64,000 nt of DNA from JAVDCA01 sp963819385 (GCA_963819385.1 CAWFVV010000006.1:2046001-2110000), one strand, 5' to 3'. Positions 9,967-19,100 are shown, counted from the stretch's first letter. Numbers and translations are program-made. The notes: a model not told the origin generated them from the sequence alone.

Positions 9967-9977
9967 GGCGCGCGAGC

Positions 9978-10697
9978 CTACGACGCCTGGCGCAACGGCT
10001 TTTCCTTCAGCCCGTCGAGAATCGCGAGCGCGCGTTCCATCGAGAACTGCCGCGTCGCGGCCGAGAACGCCTTCACGTTGTCGGGGAACATGTAGCCGTG
10101 CAGCACGCCCGGAAAGATTTGCAGATCGAGGTTGGGCATCCGCGCGGCCGCGGCCCGATAGGCATCGCGCACCGGCGCGGGCGCGGCGAAATCCTGGTCG
10201 CCCCAGATGGTGCACAGCGGCGCCGCGACGCCGTCGAGCTCATGGATGAAATCGAGCATTTGCGTGCCGTGGCACGAGATGCCGGCGTCGTAGCCGAGCC
10301 GCTTCGGCCCGAGGATCGCGTAGGGGCCGCCGTAGCAGAAGCCCATGGCGGCGGCGCGGCCGTTGAATGGCGCGAGCTTGCGGACCTCGGCCAGCGTGTC
10401 GGCCATGTCGGCCTCGCCGGCCTTGATCTTCTCCAGCCGCGGCTGCGAGCGCTCGCTGGCGCGCTGATCGTCGCGCGCGAGCGGCCCCGGAATCGAGCGC
10501 CAGAACAGATCAGGCGCCGCCGCGATGTAGCCTTTCGCCGCGAACTCGTCCGCAATGTCGCAGATGTCCCGATCGACGCCGTGCACCGCGGAGGCGAGCA
10601 CGATCGCGGGCACCGTGTCGCCGCCGGCCGGCATCGCGAGATAGCAATCGAAGCCGCCGCCCGCGCGCGAATTGATCCTGATGGTCTGGCCGGACAT
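9978..10697 (-). CDS. Dienelactone hydrolase family protein
   Basis: A 239-residue alpha/beta-hydrolase of the dienelactone hydrolase (carboxymethylenebutenolidase) family. The nucleophile is Cys121 in GFCYGG. The acid is Asp167 or Asp169 in WGDQDF, and the base is His200 in GVLHGY, so the Cys-Asp-His triad is complete. The family hydrolyses dienelactone in chlorocatechol breakdown, but many homologues act on other esters. It is divergent from the TauE/SafE gene with a 227-base intergenic region and forms a likely operon with the downstream small protein. Confidence 0.88.
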   Translation of the reverse strand: MSGQTIRINSRAGGGFDCYLAMPAGGDTVPAIVLASAVHGVDRDICDIADEFAAKGYIAAAPDLFWRSIPGPLARDDQRASERSQPRLEKIKAGEADMADTLAEVRKLAPFNGRAAAMGFCYGGPYAILGPKRLGYDAGISCHGTQMLDFIHELDGVAAPLCTIWGDQDFAAPAPVRDAYRAAAARMPNLDLQIFPGVLHGYMFPDNVKAFSAATRQFSMERALAILDGLKEKPLRQAS

Positions 10698-10924
10698 CGG
10701 GCGCTCCCTTGATCGTCTGCACTGTCGGGCGAGGCTACCGCGTCTACGGCGACGACGAAATCCCGGAAAATCCGAGCAGCGCGAAACGGCTCATCCCACG
10801 CTACACACAGGCGATCACGCACAGGCGATCTGTACGACGCTTCGAATCAGGAGCAGACTGCCTGTCGCGGCATCGGCAACGGCCACCGATAAGGCCCGTG
10901 CGCCGAACCGCGGAGGGGGAGCGG

Positions 10925-11704
10925 ATGCCCACGCAACTCGCGCAGGACGCGCTGGGCTTGCTGTCCGGCTCGTTCGTCGGTTTCTCGCTCGGCCTGGTCG
11001 GCGGCGGGGGATCGATCCTCGCGGTGCCGCTGATGATCTACGTGGTCGGCGTCGCGTCGCCGCATGTCGCAATCGGCACGAGCGCGCTCGCCGTCGCGAT
11101 CAACGCAGCCGCGAACCTCATGTCGCACGCCCGCGCCGGCACGGTGAAATGGAGCTGCGCCGGGATCTTCGCGGCGGCGGGCGTCGCGGGCGCCTATGGC
11201 GGCTCGACCTTGAGCAAGATGGTCGACGGACGCCAGTTGCTGGCGCTGTTCGCCATCCTGATGCTCGTCGTCGCCGGCATCATGTTCTTTCGCCGCGCGC
11301 AGGCGGGCGACGCGGGCGTCCAGCTCAACCGCGGCAACCTCCCCAAGCTCGCCGTTGCGGGCATCGGCACCGGCACGCTCTCGGGCTTCTTCGGTATCGG
11401 CGGCGGCTTCCTGATCGTGCCGAGCCTGATGTTCGCGACCGGCATGCCGATCATCTGCGCGATCGGCTCGTCGCTGGTCGCCGTGACCGCCTTCGGCGCC
11501 ACCGCGGCGCTCAACTACGCGGTCTCGGGACTCGTCGCCTGGCGACTGGCCGCGACCTTCATCGCGGGCGGCGTGATCGGCGGGCTCGTGGGCGGCCGGC
11601 TCGCGCACACGCTCGGCGGCAAGCGCGGCGCGCTCAACATGGTGTTCGCCGCCGTGATCGCGCTCACGGCGATCTACATGCTCGTTCGCAGCGCGACCGG
11701 CTGA
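10925..11704 (+). CDS. TauE/SafE-family sulfite/organic anion exporter
   Basis: Integral membrane protein of 259 residues from the TauE/SafE (DUF81) family, with about eight hydrophobic segments. Two inverted halves show the family GGGGSILAVPLM and GIGGGFLIVPSLM motifs. A strong GAGGGGGAG ribosome site precedes the ATG giving MPTQLAQDAL. Longer in-frame starts add an Arg-rich unstructured stretch and were rejected. Family members export sulfite, sulfoacetate or other organic anions across the inner membrane. The gene converges on the basic protein gene, with only 7 bases between their ends. Confidence 0.85.
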   Translation: MPTQLAQDALGLLSGSFVGFSLGLVGGGGSILAVPLMIYVVGVASPHVAIGTSALAVAINAAANLMSHARAGTVKWSCAGIFAAAGVAGAYGGSTLSKMVDGRQLLALFAILMLVVAGIMFFRRAQAGDAGVQLNRGNLPKLAVAGIGTGTLSGFFGIGGGFLIVPSLMFATGMPIICAIGSSLVAVTAFGATAALNYAVSGLVAWRLAATFIAGGVIGGLVGGRLAHTLGGKRGALNMVFAAVIALTAIYMLVRSATG

Positions 11705-11711
11705 GTACCGA

Positions 11712-12212
11712 CTAGCGCCGCCGCGCCCGGGTCCGTGCGGCCTTCTTCGCGGCCGCGGAACGGCCGGCAGCGCCCTTGGTCCGCCCAGCCTTGCGGGCGG
11801 CAGCGGAGCGCTGCGACGCGGTCCGTCGCGACGCGGCCCGCGTCGCCTGCCGCGAAAGCGATCGGCGCGAGGCCGTGCTGCGCGGCTCGCGCTTGAGCAC
11901 GCCCGCGACGGCGCGCGCGACGCGCGGACGGCGACGCGGCTTGCGCTTTCCCTGGCCGGCCTCGTAGGCGTACTTGGCGCTGCGCCGCGTGCTGGCCTTG
12001 GTCCTGCCCTTGCGCGGCGGCGGCAGGTCGACGCCCGCGCGACGCGCCTCGGAGAGACCGATTGCGATCGCCTGCCGCGCCGAGCGGGCGCCGTGCGCAC
12101 CGCGCCGGATTCGCTCGATCTCGGCGCGGACGAACTCGCCCGCCTGGGTCGACACTGACTTGCCTGCGCGCTTGTCGGCGCGCGCTTTCTTGATGGTTCG
12201 TTTGTCCGGCAT
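11712..12212 (-). CDS. Histone H1-like basic protein (DUF6496-like)
   Basis: A 166-residue, extremely Arg/Lys/Ala-rich protein. The N-terminal 60 residues (AGEFVRAEIERIRRG, RSARQAIAIGLSEARRAGV) match the DUF6496 type of small alphaproteobacterial proteins. The C-terminal 100 residues are low-complexity RRASRRTA/AAKKAART blocks like histone H1 tails or AlgP. DNA binding or compaction is plausible from composition, but nothing here proves it. Such genes are often stress-induced; no EcfG promoter was found upstream. Confidence 0.65.
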   Translation of the reverse strand: MPDKRTIKKARADKRAGKSVSTQAGEFVRAEIERIRRGAHGARSARQAIAIGLSEARRAGVDLPPPRKGRTKASTRRSAKYAYEAGQGKRKPRRRPRVARAVAGVLKREPRSTASRRSLSRQATRAASRRTASQRSAAARKAGRTKGAAGRSAAAKKAARTRARRR

Positions 12213-12318
12213 GGTTCTGCTTCCAGTTGTCCACCTTCTGCATCAACGCGCAGACACGCGGATTTGATCCCGTCCCCCACTGCTTGCGCGGCGCTCGGAA
12301 CGGTGTATCGCTTTCGCC

Positions 12319-14016
12319 ATGACGGCACGCGCCGAACCCATGCATGTGGACACCGACGTCCTGATCATCGGATCTGGCGGCGCCGGCATGTATGCGGCGA
12401 TCGAGGCCGCGCGCGCCGGCGCAAACGTTTTCCTGCTCGACCGCAGCCTGATCGGACGCGGCGGCGCGACCGTGATGGCGCAGATGACGGTCGCGGTCGC
12501 GCTGGGTGCGCAGACGCCGGACCACTGGAGCCATCACCTCGCCGATACCATCCAGGCCGGCCGCGGGCTGACCGACGAGCGGCTCGCACGCCTGCTGTGC
12601 GAGGACGGTCCCGACTGCATCCGCGAGATGGACGCCTGGGGCGTCGGCTGGGCGCGCCGCGACGGCCACATCACCCAGGCGTTTGCGCCCGGCCATGACC
12701 GACCGCGCTGCGCCTATGTGGATTTCCTCAACACCGGGCCGGCGGTGTCGCGAACCCTGCGCACCGTGGTCAACCGGACGAGCGGCATCCGCAAGGCCGG
12801 CGACCTGCTCGTCGTCGACCTGGTGCGCCGCGACGGTGAGGTGACCGGCGCGGTCGCGCTGCATCTTGCGACCGGCGCGCCCGTGACGATCGCCGCCAAG
12901 GCGACGGTTGTCGCGGCGGGCGGGCTCACGCGGCTTTATCGCCGCAACAGCGCCTCGGCCAACATGGGCGGCGATGGCTATGCGCTCGCGCTACGCGCGG
13001 GCGCACCGCTGATCGACATGGAGTTTGTGCAGTTCTTCCCGATCGGGCATCTGGCGCCGCGTCTCATCGGCATGGACCCGATCATGTGGGACCCGTTCCG
13101 CTACAAGCTCGGCGGCCGCCTGCTCAATGCCGATCGCGAAGAATTCACCGAGCGCTACGGCACCCGCGAGGACGGCAAGTACGTGATCACGCGCGACCTC
13201 GCGACCTACGCGATCATCAAGGAAGTGGAAGCCGGCCGCGGCTCGCCGCACGGCGGCGCGTATCTCAGCTTCGAGCATTGCTCGGGGGCGGCGCTGCGCG
13301 AGGCGTTCGGGCCGGTGATCGACCGGCTCGCCGCCAACGACATCGATCTCACCAGGATGCCGGTCGAGGTCGCGCCGATCGCGCATTATCACATGGGTGG
13401 CGTCGCGGCCGACGTGAGCATGGCGACCGAGGTGCCGGGGCTGCTGGTCGCCGGCGAGGCGGTCGGCGGCGCCAACGGCGCGAACCGGCTCTCGGGCAAT
13501 GCGATCACCGAGGCGCTGGCGTTCGGCCGCCGCGCGGGGCGGACGGCGGCGGTGCGAGCACGGGATGAACGCCATGGGTTCGCAGCCAAGGACGCACGTG
13601 CGGCGATCGATCTGCTGACAGCCGACGGCAGCGCCGACCTCAATACCGCGGCCATGATCCAGACGCTGCAGGCCGCGATGGCGGACGACGTCGGGCCGTT
13701 CCGGACAGAGGCGAAGCTCGTGCGCGCCCTCGCCACCATCAGCGAGCTCACCGCCGCGCTCGGCGAGCGGCCGGCGGGCGACGGCAATCGCTTCGATATG
13801 CGGCGGATCGACTGGTTCGACCTGCGCAACATGCTGCTGGTCGCGCGCATCGGCGCGCAGGCCGCGCTGCGGCGTACCGAGAGCCGCGGCGCGCATCAGC
13901 GCGAGGATTTTCCCGGCATGCTGCCGGAATGGCGGGTCAACCAGGTCGTGCGCCTGCGCGGCGACGAGCTCGCGATCGCGCCGGTGCCGGTTGCAGCCGA
14001 GGTCGCGGCGCAATGA
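12319..14016 (+). CDS. SdhA/FrdA-like FAD-dependent oxidoreductase
   Basis: A 565-residue flavoprotein of the succinate dehydrogenase/fumarate reductase/aspartate oxidase superfamily. The N-terminal dinucleotide fold is VLIIGSGGAGMYAA (residues 14-27). HYHMGGVAAD and NGANRLSGNAITEALAFGRRAG are the conserved substrate and C-terminal FAD segments. The His used for covalent FAD in true SdhA is missing near GRGGATVMAQ, so non-covalent flavin is expected. It overlaps the 2Fe-2S gene by four bases, and the pair form a two-subunit enzyme without membrane anchors. Start could also be eight codons later (MHVDTDV). Confidence 0.85.
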   Translation: MTARAEPMHVDTDVLIIGSGGAGMYAAIEAARAGANVFLLDRSLIGRGGATVMAQMTVAVALGAQTPDHWSHHLADTIQAGRGLTDERLARLLCEDGPDCIREMDAWGVGWARRDGHITQAFAPGHDRPRCAYVDFLNTGPAVSRTLRTVVNRTSGIRKAGDLLVVDLVRRDGEVTGAVALHLATGAPVTIAAKATVVAAGGLTRLYRRNSASANMGGDGYALALRAGAPLIDMEFVQFFPIGHLAPRLIGMDPIMWDPFRYKLGGRLLNADREEFTERYGTREDGKYVITRDLATYAIIKEVEAGRGSPHGGAYLSFEHCSGAALREAFGPVIDRLAANDIDLTRMPVEVAPIAHYHMGGVAADVSMATEVPGLLVAGEAVGGANGANRLSGNAITEALAFGRRAGRTAAVRARDERHGFAAKDARAAIDLLTADGSADLNTAAMIQTLQAAMADDVGPFRTEAKLVRALATISELTAALGERPAGDGNRFDMRRIDWFDLRNMLLVARIGAQAALRRTESRGAHQREDFPGMLPEWRVNQVVRLRGDELAIAPVPVAAEVAAQ

Positions 14017-14348
14017 GCGAGACCGCGACGCTGAAGGTCTGGCGCGGCCTCGACGCCGGGACCGGACGCATCGAGAGCTACGACGTGCCGTTCGAGCCCG
14101 GCCAGTCGGTGCTCGACGGCCTGCGCTGGATCCGCGCCAACCGCGACCCTTCGCTGGCGATCCGCTTTTCCTGCATCAACGCCAATGCGTGCAAGGAATG
14201 CATGATCGAGCTCGACGGCGAGACCGTCTACGCCTGCACGGCGCGGCTCGAGCCGCGCGCGATGGAGCTGCGGCCGCTGCACAACAAGAAGCTGGTGCGC
14301 GATCTGGTCACCGAGATCGCGCCGCCGGCGGAGAGATTCAAGGGGTGA
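14013..14348 (+). CDS. Minimal SdhB-like 2Fe-2S ferredoxin-domain subunit
   Basis: Only 111 residues, equal to the N-terminal 2Fe-2S domain of SdhB/FrdB without the C-terminal 3Fe-4S/4Fe-4S domain. The cysteines read C-x5-C-x2-C-x11-C in FSCINANACKECMIELDG. The first spacing is one longer than the usual C-x4-C of plant-type ferredoxins. Codons here are unambiguous and the frame is open throughout. It is translationally coupled to the flavoprotein, so it is probably its electron donor or acceptor. The physiological partner of the pair is unknown. Confidence 0.75.
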   Translation: MSETATLKVWRGLDAGTGRIESYDVPFEPGQSVLDGLRWIRANRDPSLAIRFSCINANACKECMIELDGETVYACTARLEPRAMELRPLHNKKLVRDLVTEIAPPAERFKG

Positions 14349-14356
14349 CCCAGCAA

Positions 14357-14452
14357 CGTCATCGCGAGGGCGCCCAGCGTCCGCAGCAATCTCGATCCGC
14401 GTGCGCATGCGCAAGTGAAGAGGGATTGCTTCGCTTTCGCTCGCAATGACGC
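14357..14452. repeat. Interspersed palindromic repeat, CATTGCGAGG family
   Basis: The ends CGTCATCGCGAGGGCGC and GCTTTCGCTCGCAATGACG are near-inverted, with GCAATC/GATTGC inside. Two further copies lie at 28226-28307 and 29868-29958. Located between the 2Fe-2S gene and the next ribosome site. Confidence 0.75.
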
Positions 14453-14465
14453 AGGAGGAATTTTG

Positions 14466-15431
14466 ATGCCCGACGTCCCCATCACGGTCGCGAGCGGCGA
14501 CTATGACCGCGTGCGCGCGTTGCGCGAGGGCAAGGTCGGCATCGCGGGCTGCGCGGTCTCCTATTCGACCGTCGAGGCAAACGCACTGTTCGTGCGCAAC
14601 CTGAAGAACCAGGAGTTCGACGTCTCCGAGATGTCGTTCTCGACCTACATCACGCTCAAGACGCGCGACGCCCATCATTATACGGCCGTGCCGGTGTTCC
14701 TTTCGCGCGCGTTCCGCCATTCGGCGATCTTCGTGCGCAGCGACCGCATCACCTCCCCGGCCGATCTCAAGGGCAAGCGGGTCGGCACGCCGGAATATCT
14801 CACCACCATGCTGGTGTGGATGCGCGGGCTGCTATCGGACGAATACGGCATCGCGCCGTCGGACCTGCGCTGGCGGCTGGGCGGGCTGGAGCAGCCCTCG
14901 ACGAAGACGGGCACGCCCGATCCGGTCGCAGGCGTCGAGATCGAGAACATTCCGGCGGGCAAGACACTCGCCGGGATGCTGGCCGACGGCGAGATCGATG
15001 TGATCTTCTCGGCGCGGCCGCCGTCGTGCTTCGTCAAGGGCGCACCCAACGTCGGACGGCTGTTCGCCGACACGCGTGCGGTCGAGCAGACGTATTACAA
15101 GAAGAGCGGCGTCTATCCGCTCATGCATGCGGTCGGCATCCGCAACACGCTGCTGGAGCAGAATCCCTGGATGGCGCGCGCGGTGTTCGACGCGTTCCTC
15201 AAGGCGAAGGAGACGGCGATCGCCGATTTGCAGAAGCTCGCGGCGTTCTCGGTGACCCTTCCGTGGGTCGAGGCCGAGTACCGCGCGACGCAGGCTGTGC
15301 TCGGTAAGGATATCTGGCCCTACGGGCTCGAGGAGAATCGCAAGGCGATCGAGACGCTGTGCCGGTACTTGCACGAGCAGGAATTCACGGCGCGGCAGAT
15401 GCGGGTCGAGGAGCTTTTCGCGCCCCTGTAG
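14466..15431 (+). CDS. 4,5-dihydroxyphthalate decarboxylase-like protein
   Basis: A 321-residue protein with the periplasmic-binding-protein II fold used by 4,5-dihydroxyphthalate decarboxylases and NMT1-like binding proteins. Family-like segments are FDVSEMSFSTY, HYTAVPVFLSRAFRHSAIF, LKGKRVGTPEY and WMARAVFDAF. There is no signal peptide, which favours a cytosolic enzyme over a transporter component. A strong AGGAGGA ribosome site lies 8 bases before the ATG. Some homologues are annotated as ABC binding proteins, so the decarboxylase call is family-level only. It is transcribed in the same direction as the flavoprotein pair. Confidence 0.7.
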   Translation: MPDVPITVASGDYDRVRALREGKVGIAGCAVSYSTVEANALFVRNLKNQEFDVSEMSFSTYITLKTRDAHHYTAVPVFLSRAFRHSAIFVRSDRITSPADLKGKRVGTPEYLTTMLVWMRGLLSDEYGIAPSDLRWRLGGLEQPSTKTGTPDPVAGVEIENIPAGKTLAGMLADGEIDVIFSARPPSCFVKGAPNVGRLFADTRAVEQTYYKKSGVYPLMHAVGIRNTLLEQNPWMARAVFDAFLKAKETAIADLQKLAAFSVTLPWVEAEYRATQAVLGKDIWPYGLEENRKAIETLCRYLHEQEFTARQMRVEELFAPL

Positions 15432-15432
15432 G

Positions 15433-15501
15433 ATGGGTTGAGCGAAGCGAAACCCATCACGAGCGGTCGCTCGCCGCGAGCTGATGATGGGTTTCGCTTC
15501 G
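15433..15501. repeat. Left half of palindromic repeat interrupted by the IS
   Basis: GGATGGGTTGAGCGAAGCG and TGATGGGTTTCGCTTCG form two arms of a genomic palindrome. The matching right portion with CTCAACCCATCC lies at 17231-17262, beyond the IS. The last 22 bases (15480-15501) recur at 17229-17250, as a target-site duplication would. Confidence 0.7.
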
Positions 15502-15553
15502 AGACTGGGCAAGAATATCAGCTTGATGTGTTGATTGGTGTACGATTCGTGGC

Positions 15554-17086
15554 ATGACGAATAGCGCACTGAAGTCGGGCGTCAGCTGTGAGCAACCGAG
15601 CTTCCTGCAGGCGAGGGTCGAGGACTACGTCGACAGGAACAATCCGGTTCGGGCGATAGAGCATTTCGTCAATAAGCTGGACTTGGCGAAGCTCGGTTTC
15701 AGCTACGCGGATCGGCTTGGCGGCGGAGTGGGTCAGCCGCCGTACGATCCGGCGGATTTGTTGAAGCTGTACGTTTATGGCTACATCAACCAGGTTGGCT
15801 CGTCGCGCCGGCTTGAGCGGGAAGCGCAGCGCAATCTGGAACTGATTTGGCTGCTCAAGGGGCTTCGGCCCGCGTATCGGACGATCGCCAAATTCCGTCA
15901 GGAGAACTGGGCAGCGCTCAAGGCCGCGAACCGCGCGTTTGTGCTTTTGCTGCACGATGCGGGCCTTCTGGGCGGGGCTTTGGTGGCGATCGACGGCGCG
16001 TTCTTCTATGGCGATGCGAGCAAGGGAAGCATCACGACCGGCAAGAGGCTGCGCGAGCAGATTGCGGTGCTGGATCGCGACATCGAAGCCTATGGGAAGG
16101 CGGTCGAGGCGAACGATGCCTCTGAGAATGCCCGGTCTGGCCCGGATGATGACGCAGGCGGTGGAGGTGGCGGCAATCTTGAGCAAAGGATTGCGGCGCT
16201 GATGGCCAAGCGAGTGCAGGCGCAGAGCGATCTCGACCGGCTGGAGGAGAGCGGCGAAACGCAATTGTCGCGCACCGATGCGGACGCCGGCTTCTGACCA
16301 AGAACGGCCAGAGGGTGGCGGGCTACAACGTGCAGGTCGCGGTGGACGACAAGCATGCTCTGATCGTGGCGAGTGAAGTCGTCAATGACGGCAACGATAC
16401 GGGCCAGCTGCACGCAATGGCACAGGCCGCCAAGGAGGCACTCGGGAGCGAGGTGCTGCAGGCGCTCGCCGACGTTGGATATTACAACGGGAGCGCCTGA
16501 AGGACTGCGAGGAGAACGGCATCATCGCCTATGTGCCGCAGCCAAGCGAACGGGGCGGCTGCGGGCGCAAGGTCGCTTCACCTATGAAGAGTTCACCTAT
16601 GAGGCTACCGCGGACGCTTATCGCTGCCCGGCCGGCTCACTCCTGCGGCCGACGCGGGGCCGCAAGACGAATACGGGAGGCCGGGTCGAACTGCGCTACA
16701 CCAGTCGGAAAGGCGATTGCGACAGGTGCCTGCTGCGCGCACGCTGCCTCTCCAAAAAGGCGACCACGCGAACCGTCAGTCGGTGGGAACACGAACCTGT
16801 CCTGGAACGCCATCGCGCCCGGATGAAGGACGCTGGCGCGCTGATGCGATGCTGCGCAGCTCTTGCCGAGCATCCCTTCGGCACGCTCAAATGCCGAGCC
16901 GGCTATCGCCACTTCCTCGTGCGCGGCTTCGACAAGGTTCGCGGCGAGTGGAGCCTCATGGCGCTCTGTTACAATCTCACGCGGATGCTCACTATTCTGC
17001 GCATGGATGGATTTATGGCCCGCTTCGCCCATTGGCTGATAGAAAAAGTATTAAGTTTTTTTTTAAGTGATGTAATAGTTTTATAA
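15554..17086 (+). CDS. IS1182-family transposase (three -1 frameshifts)
   Basis: DDE transposase of the IS1182 (IS5-like, DUF772 plus DDE_Tnp_1) family, about 511 residues when repaired. The N-terminal part has QPSFLQARVEDYV and PPYDPADLLKLYVYGY. The first catalytic Asp is in ALVAIDGAFFYG, and the middle part has KNGQRVAGYNVQVAVDDK. The C-terminal part has RCLLRARCLSKKAT and GTLKCRAGYRHFLVRGFDKVRGE. Single bases are missing near 16287, 16493 and 16555. The last 15 residues run into the A+T-rich tract and are probably not native. Inactive as written. Confidence 0.8.
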
Positions 17087-17215
17087 TGATTTAAAAATGT
17101 TATTATGTGTGTAGTTGAATAATTTGTTTTAAAATAAAGTATAATATAATTATATAATAATATTTAAATTTTAATAAATATTTTTAAATAATATTGAAGT
17201 GAAAAAAATGAGAAC
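17041..17215. other. Extremely A+T-rich tract at the right end of the IS
   Basis: About 175 bases composed almost only of A and T, with a run of nine T near 17056-17064, in an otherwise strongly G+C-rich window. It carries no gene. It sits exactly where the transposase 3' end and right inverted repeat should be. It could be foreign DNA, a degenerate IS end or an assembly artefact. Confidence 0.85.
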
Positions 17216-17268
17216 AGTTAGAAGAGAGGCTGATGATGGGTTTCGCTTCGCTCAACCCATCCTACGCG

Positions 17269-19002
17269 CTAGTCGTGATGATGGTGATGCCCGTGATCAT
17301 GATGATGATGGCCGTGCGGATGATCATGCTCGTGGTCACGATCATGGTGATGCAGCCGCTGGCGCGGGCGCGGGCCGCGCGGGTCCTCGCTGAACACCAG
17401 TGACTTGATCGTCACCGGCACGGTGTTCGAGGGCAGCCGGATGCGGCCGAGGTCGATGTAGTCGAAGTCCCACAGCACGACACCGTCGATGACCAGAAGC
17501 TCGGTCGTGACGTCGAGCTCGTCGCGCAGGATGTGGCCGAGCGTCTGCGCCACGTCGCCGTCGAGCATGACGTAAAGCGCCTGCCGCCGCGCGATGCGCT
17601 CGCTGAGCCCGCGCCGGATGCCCTCGGCGAAAGCCGCGAGCCGTTCGTAGGCGGGCGCGCCCTGCCAGCGGAACGCGAGCGCGATCTCGCGCTCGTCCTC
17701 GACATCGAACGCGACGATATGGCTGCGGATCGCGCCCGCGACTGCGTCCGGATCGATCGTCTCGGCGCAGACGTACGGCGGCTGGAGGACCTGCAGATTG
17801 CGCCGCGGCAGCAGCGCGCCGGCGGTCGATATGTAGCTCGTGTTGCCGGAAAGCTGCACGCTGTATTCGGACGCACCGAGCGCCGTCGCGCGGATGCATT
17901 CGCCGGCCGAGAGCAGCGGCCATGGGAAATCGCCGCGATCGAGGCGCGCGCGGATGGCATGGCCGAGCCGGCGCCCCATGTCGCCGAAATCGCGCGTCTC
18001 GCGGCCGTAGACATACTCGGCGACGCCGCCCGAGAACATGACACCGTCGATGCGGCCGCGGTCGGAGAGCCGGTCGGTCAGATAGAGGTGCTCGATATCG
18101 TGCGTCGGCGGATCGGCGGTGATTGCTGCGACCAGCGCGTCCGCCATCGCGGCCGCGACCTTGTCCATGTCGGCGTCCGCAACATGATCGCCGCGGTTCC
18201 ATGAGAAGCCGGCGCGTTTTGCGTGATGCCGTCCCGCCGGATCGAGGCGGATGATGGCGCCGCTTGCGTCGACGACCTGCAGCCGGCCGCCGACATGCAC
18301 GGCTGCGGTCGCGACCACCTTGCCGTTCTCGACGACCGCGAGCTTGGTGGTGCCGCCGCCGATGTCGATATTGAGGATGCGCTTGCCCTCGTCGCTCGAC
18401 ACGCGCGCGGCGCCCGAGCCGTAGGCGGCGAGCATCGACTCCATGTGGTGGCCGGCGGTGGCGCAGACGAAATCGCCGCCCTTCTCGGCGATCACCGCTG
18501 CGATCGCCTGCGCGTTCTCGCGCCGCAGCGCCTCGCCGGTGAGGATCACGACGCCGGTGTCGATATCCTCGGGCGCGACGCGGGCCGCCCCGTAGGCCTC
18601 GTCGATGATCTCGCCGAGGCCGCGCTCGTCGATGCGCTCCTCGCTCGCATAGGGCGTCAGCGCGACCGGCGACTGAAACAGCGTCTCGCGCGAGACCACG
18701 TAGTAGCGGCTGGTGAGCTCCTCGCCGAGCCGGCGCAGGTTCACGCGTGAGAAGATCACCTGCGTGCCGGACGAGCCGATGTCGATGCCGACCGTCATCA
18801 GCGAGACGTGGTCGGCGATCCAGATCGGGTTCTCTTCCAGCGGCAGGCCGTCCGGGAAGTCGTGATCGTGGTCCGCATAGCCGTCATGGGTATGCGCGAG
18901 ATCGATGCCGAGGGTGTGGTCGGTGAGCGTGTGCCCCGCCGTCGCGGCCTCGGCCGCTTCATTCTTCTTGGTCCCTTCCTTGGGCTCGTCCGAGCCTGGC
19001 AT
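17269..19002 (-). CDS. EutA-like ASKHA ATPase with His-rich termini
   Basis: A 577-residue EutA-family protein (ethanolamine ammonia-lyase reactivase fold; E. coli EutA is 467). The actin-like ATPase motifs are all present: phosphate-1 VGIDIGSSGTQVIFSRV, phosphate-2 ILNIDIGGGTTKLAVV and adenosine motif VMFSGGVAEYVYG. EutA exchanges damaged for intact cobalamin on EutBC in an ATP-dependent way, but no eutB/eutC is present. Unusual extras are about 65 N-terminal residues with several His (THDGYADHDHD) and a C-terminal tail with 17 His in its last 28 residues, suggesting metal binding. It is divergent from a HupE-type metal permease. The IS lies just past its 3' end. Confidence 0.8.
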   Translation of the reverse strand: MPGSDEPKEGTKKNEAAEAATAGHTLTDHTLGIDLAHTHDGYADHDHDFPDGLPLEENPIWIADHVSLMTVGIDIGSSGTQVIFSRVNLRRLGEELTSRYYVVSRETLFQSPVALTPYASEERIDERGLGEIIDEAYGAARVAPEDIDTGVVILTGEALRRENAQAIAAVIAEKGGDFVCATAGHHMESMLAAYGSGAARVSSDEGKRILNIDIGGGTTKLAVVENGKVVATAAVHVGGRLQVVDASGAIIRLDPAGRHHAKRAGFSWNRGDHVADADMDKVAAAMADALVAAITADPPTHDIEHLYLTDRLSDRGRIDGVMFSGGVAEYVYGRETRDFGDMGRRLGHAIRARLDRGDFPWPLLSAGECIRATALGASEYSVQLSGNTSYISTAGALLPRRNLQVLQPPYVCAETIDPDAVAGAIRSHIVAFDVEDEREIALAFRWQGAPAYERLAAFAEGIRRGLSERIARRQALYVMLDGDVAQTLGHILRDELDVTTELLVIDGVVLWDFDYIDLGRIRLPSNTVPVTIKSLVFSEDPRGPRPRQRLHHHDRDHEHDHPHGHHHHDHGHHHHHD

Positions 19003-19100
19003 TACGCAATCTCCGTCAAAGAGGGGCTTGCCTTAGCATGGGGTATGCACTTATTCATCATGCGTCTTACTCTTCTCCTCGATCGGAATGAGGTTCTGCC

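Larger units (their letters stand above)
15502..17228 (+). mobile_element. IS1182-family insertion sequence with aberrant right end
   Basis: The element lies between two identical 22-base copies (15480-15501 and 17229-17250) inside a genomic palindromic repeat, 19 bases past the stop of the EutA-like gene at 17269. It contains one IS1182-type transposase gene. The left end begins AGACTGGGCAAG, but no matching inverted repeat is seen at the right end. There the sequence becomes almost pure A+T from about 17040 to 17215. Long target duplications are reported for this IS family. The right end may be missing, replaced or mis-assembled. Confidence 0.7.

Noticed and set aside
15554..17086. Programmed frameshifting in the IS transposase
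   Set aside because: Three separate one-base deletions occur without a slippery heptamer, each in a short run of identical bases. IS1182 transposases are normally single-frame.
17272..17360. GATGATGG/GATCATG-rich stretch looking like a microsatellite or CRISPR-like repeat
   Set aside because: It is the coding sequence of the His/Asp tail of the EutA-like protein read on the opposite strand. No spacers or regular unit.
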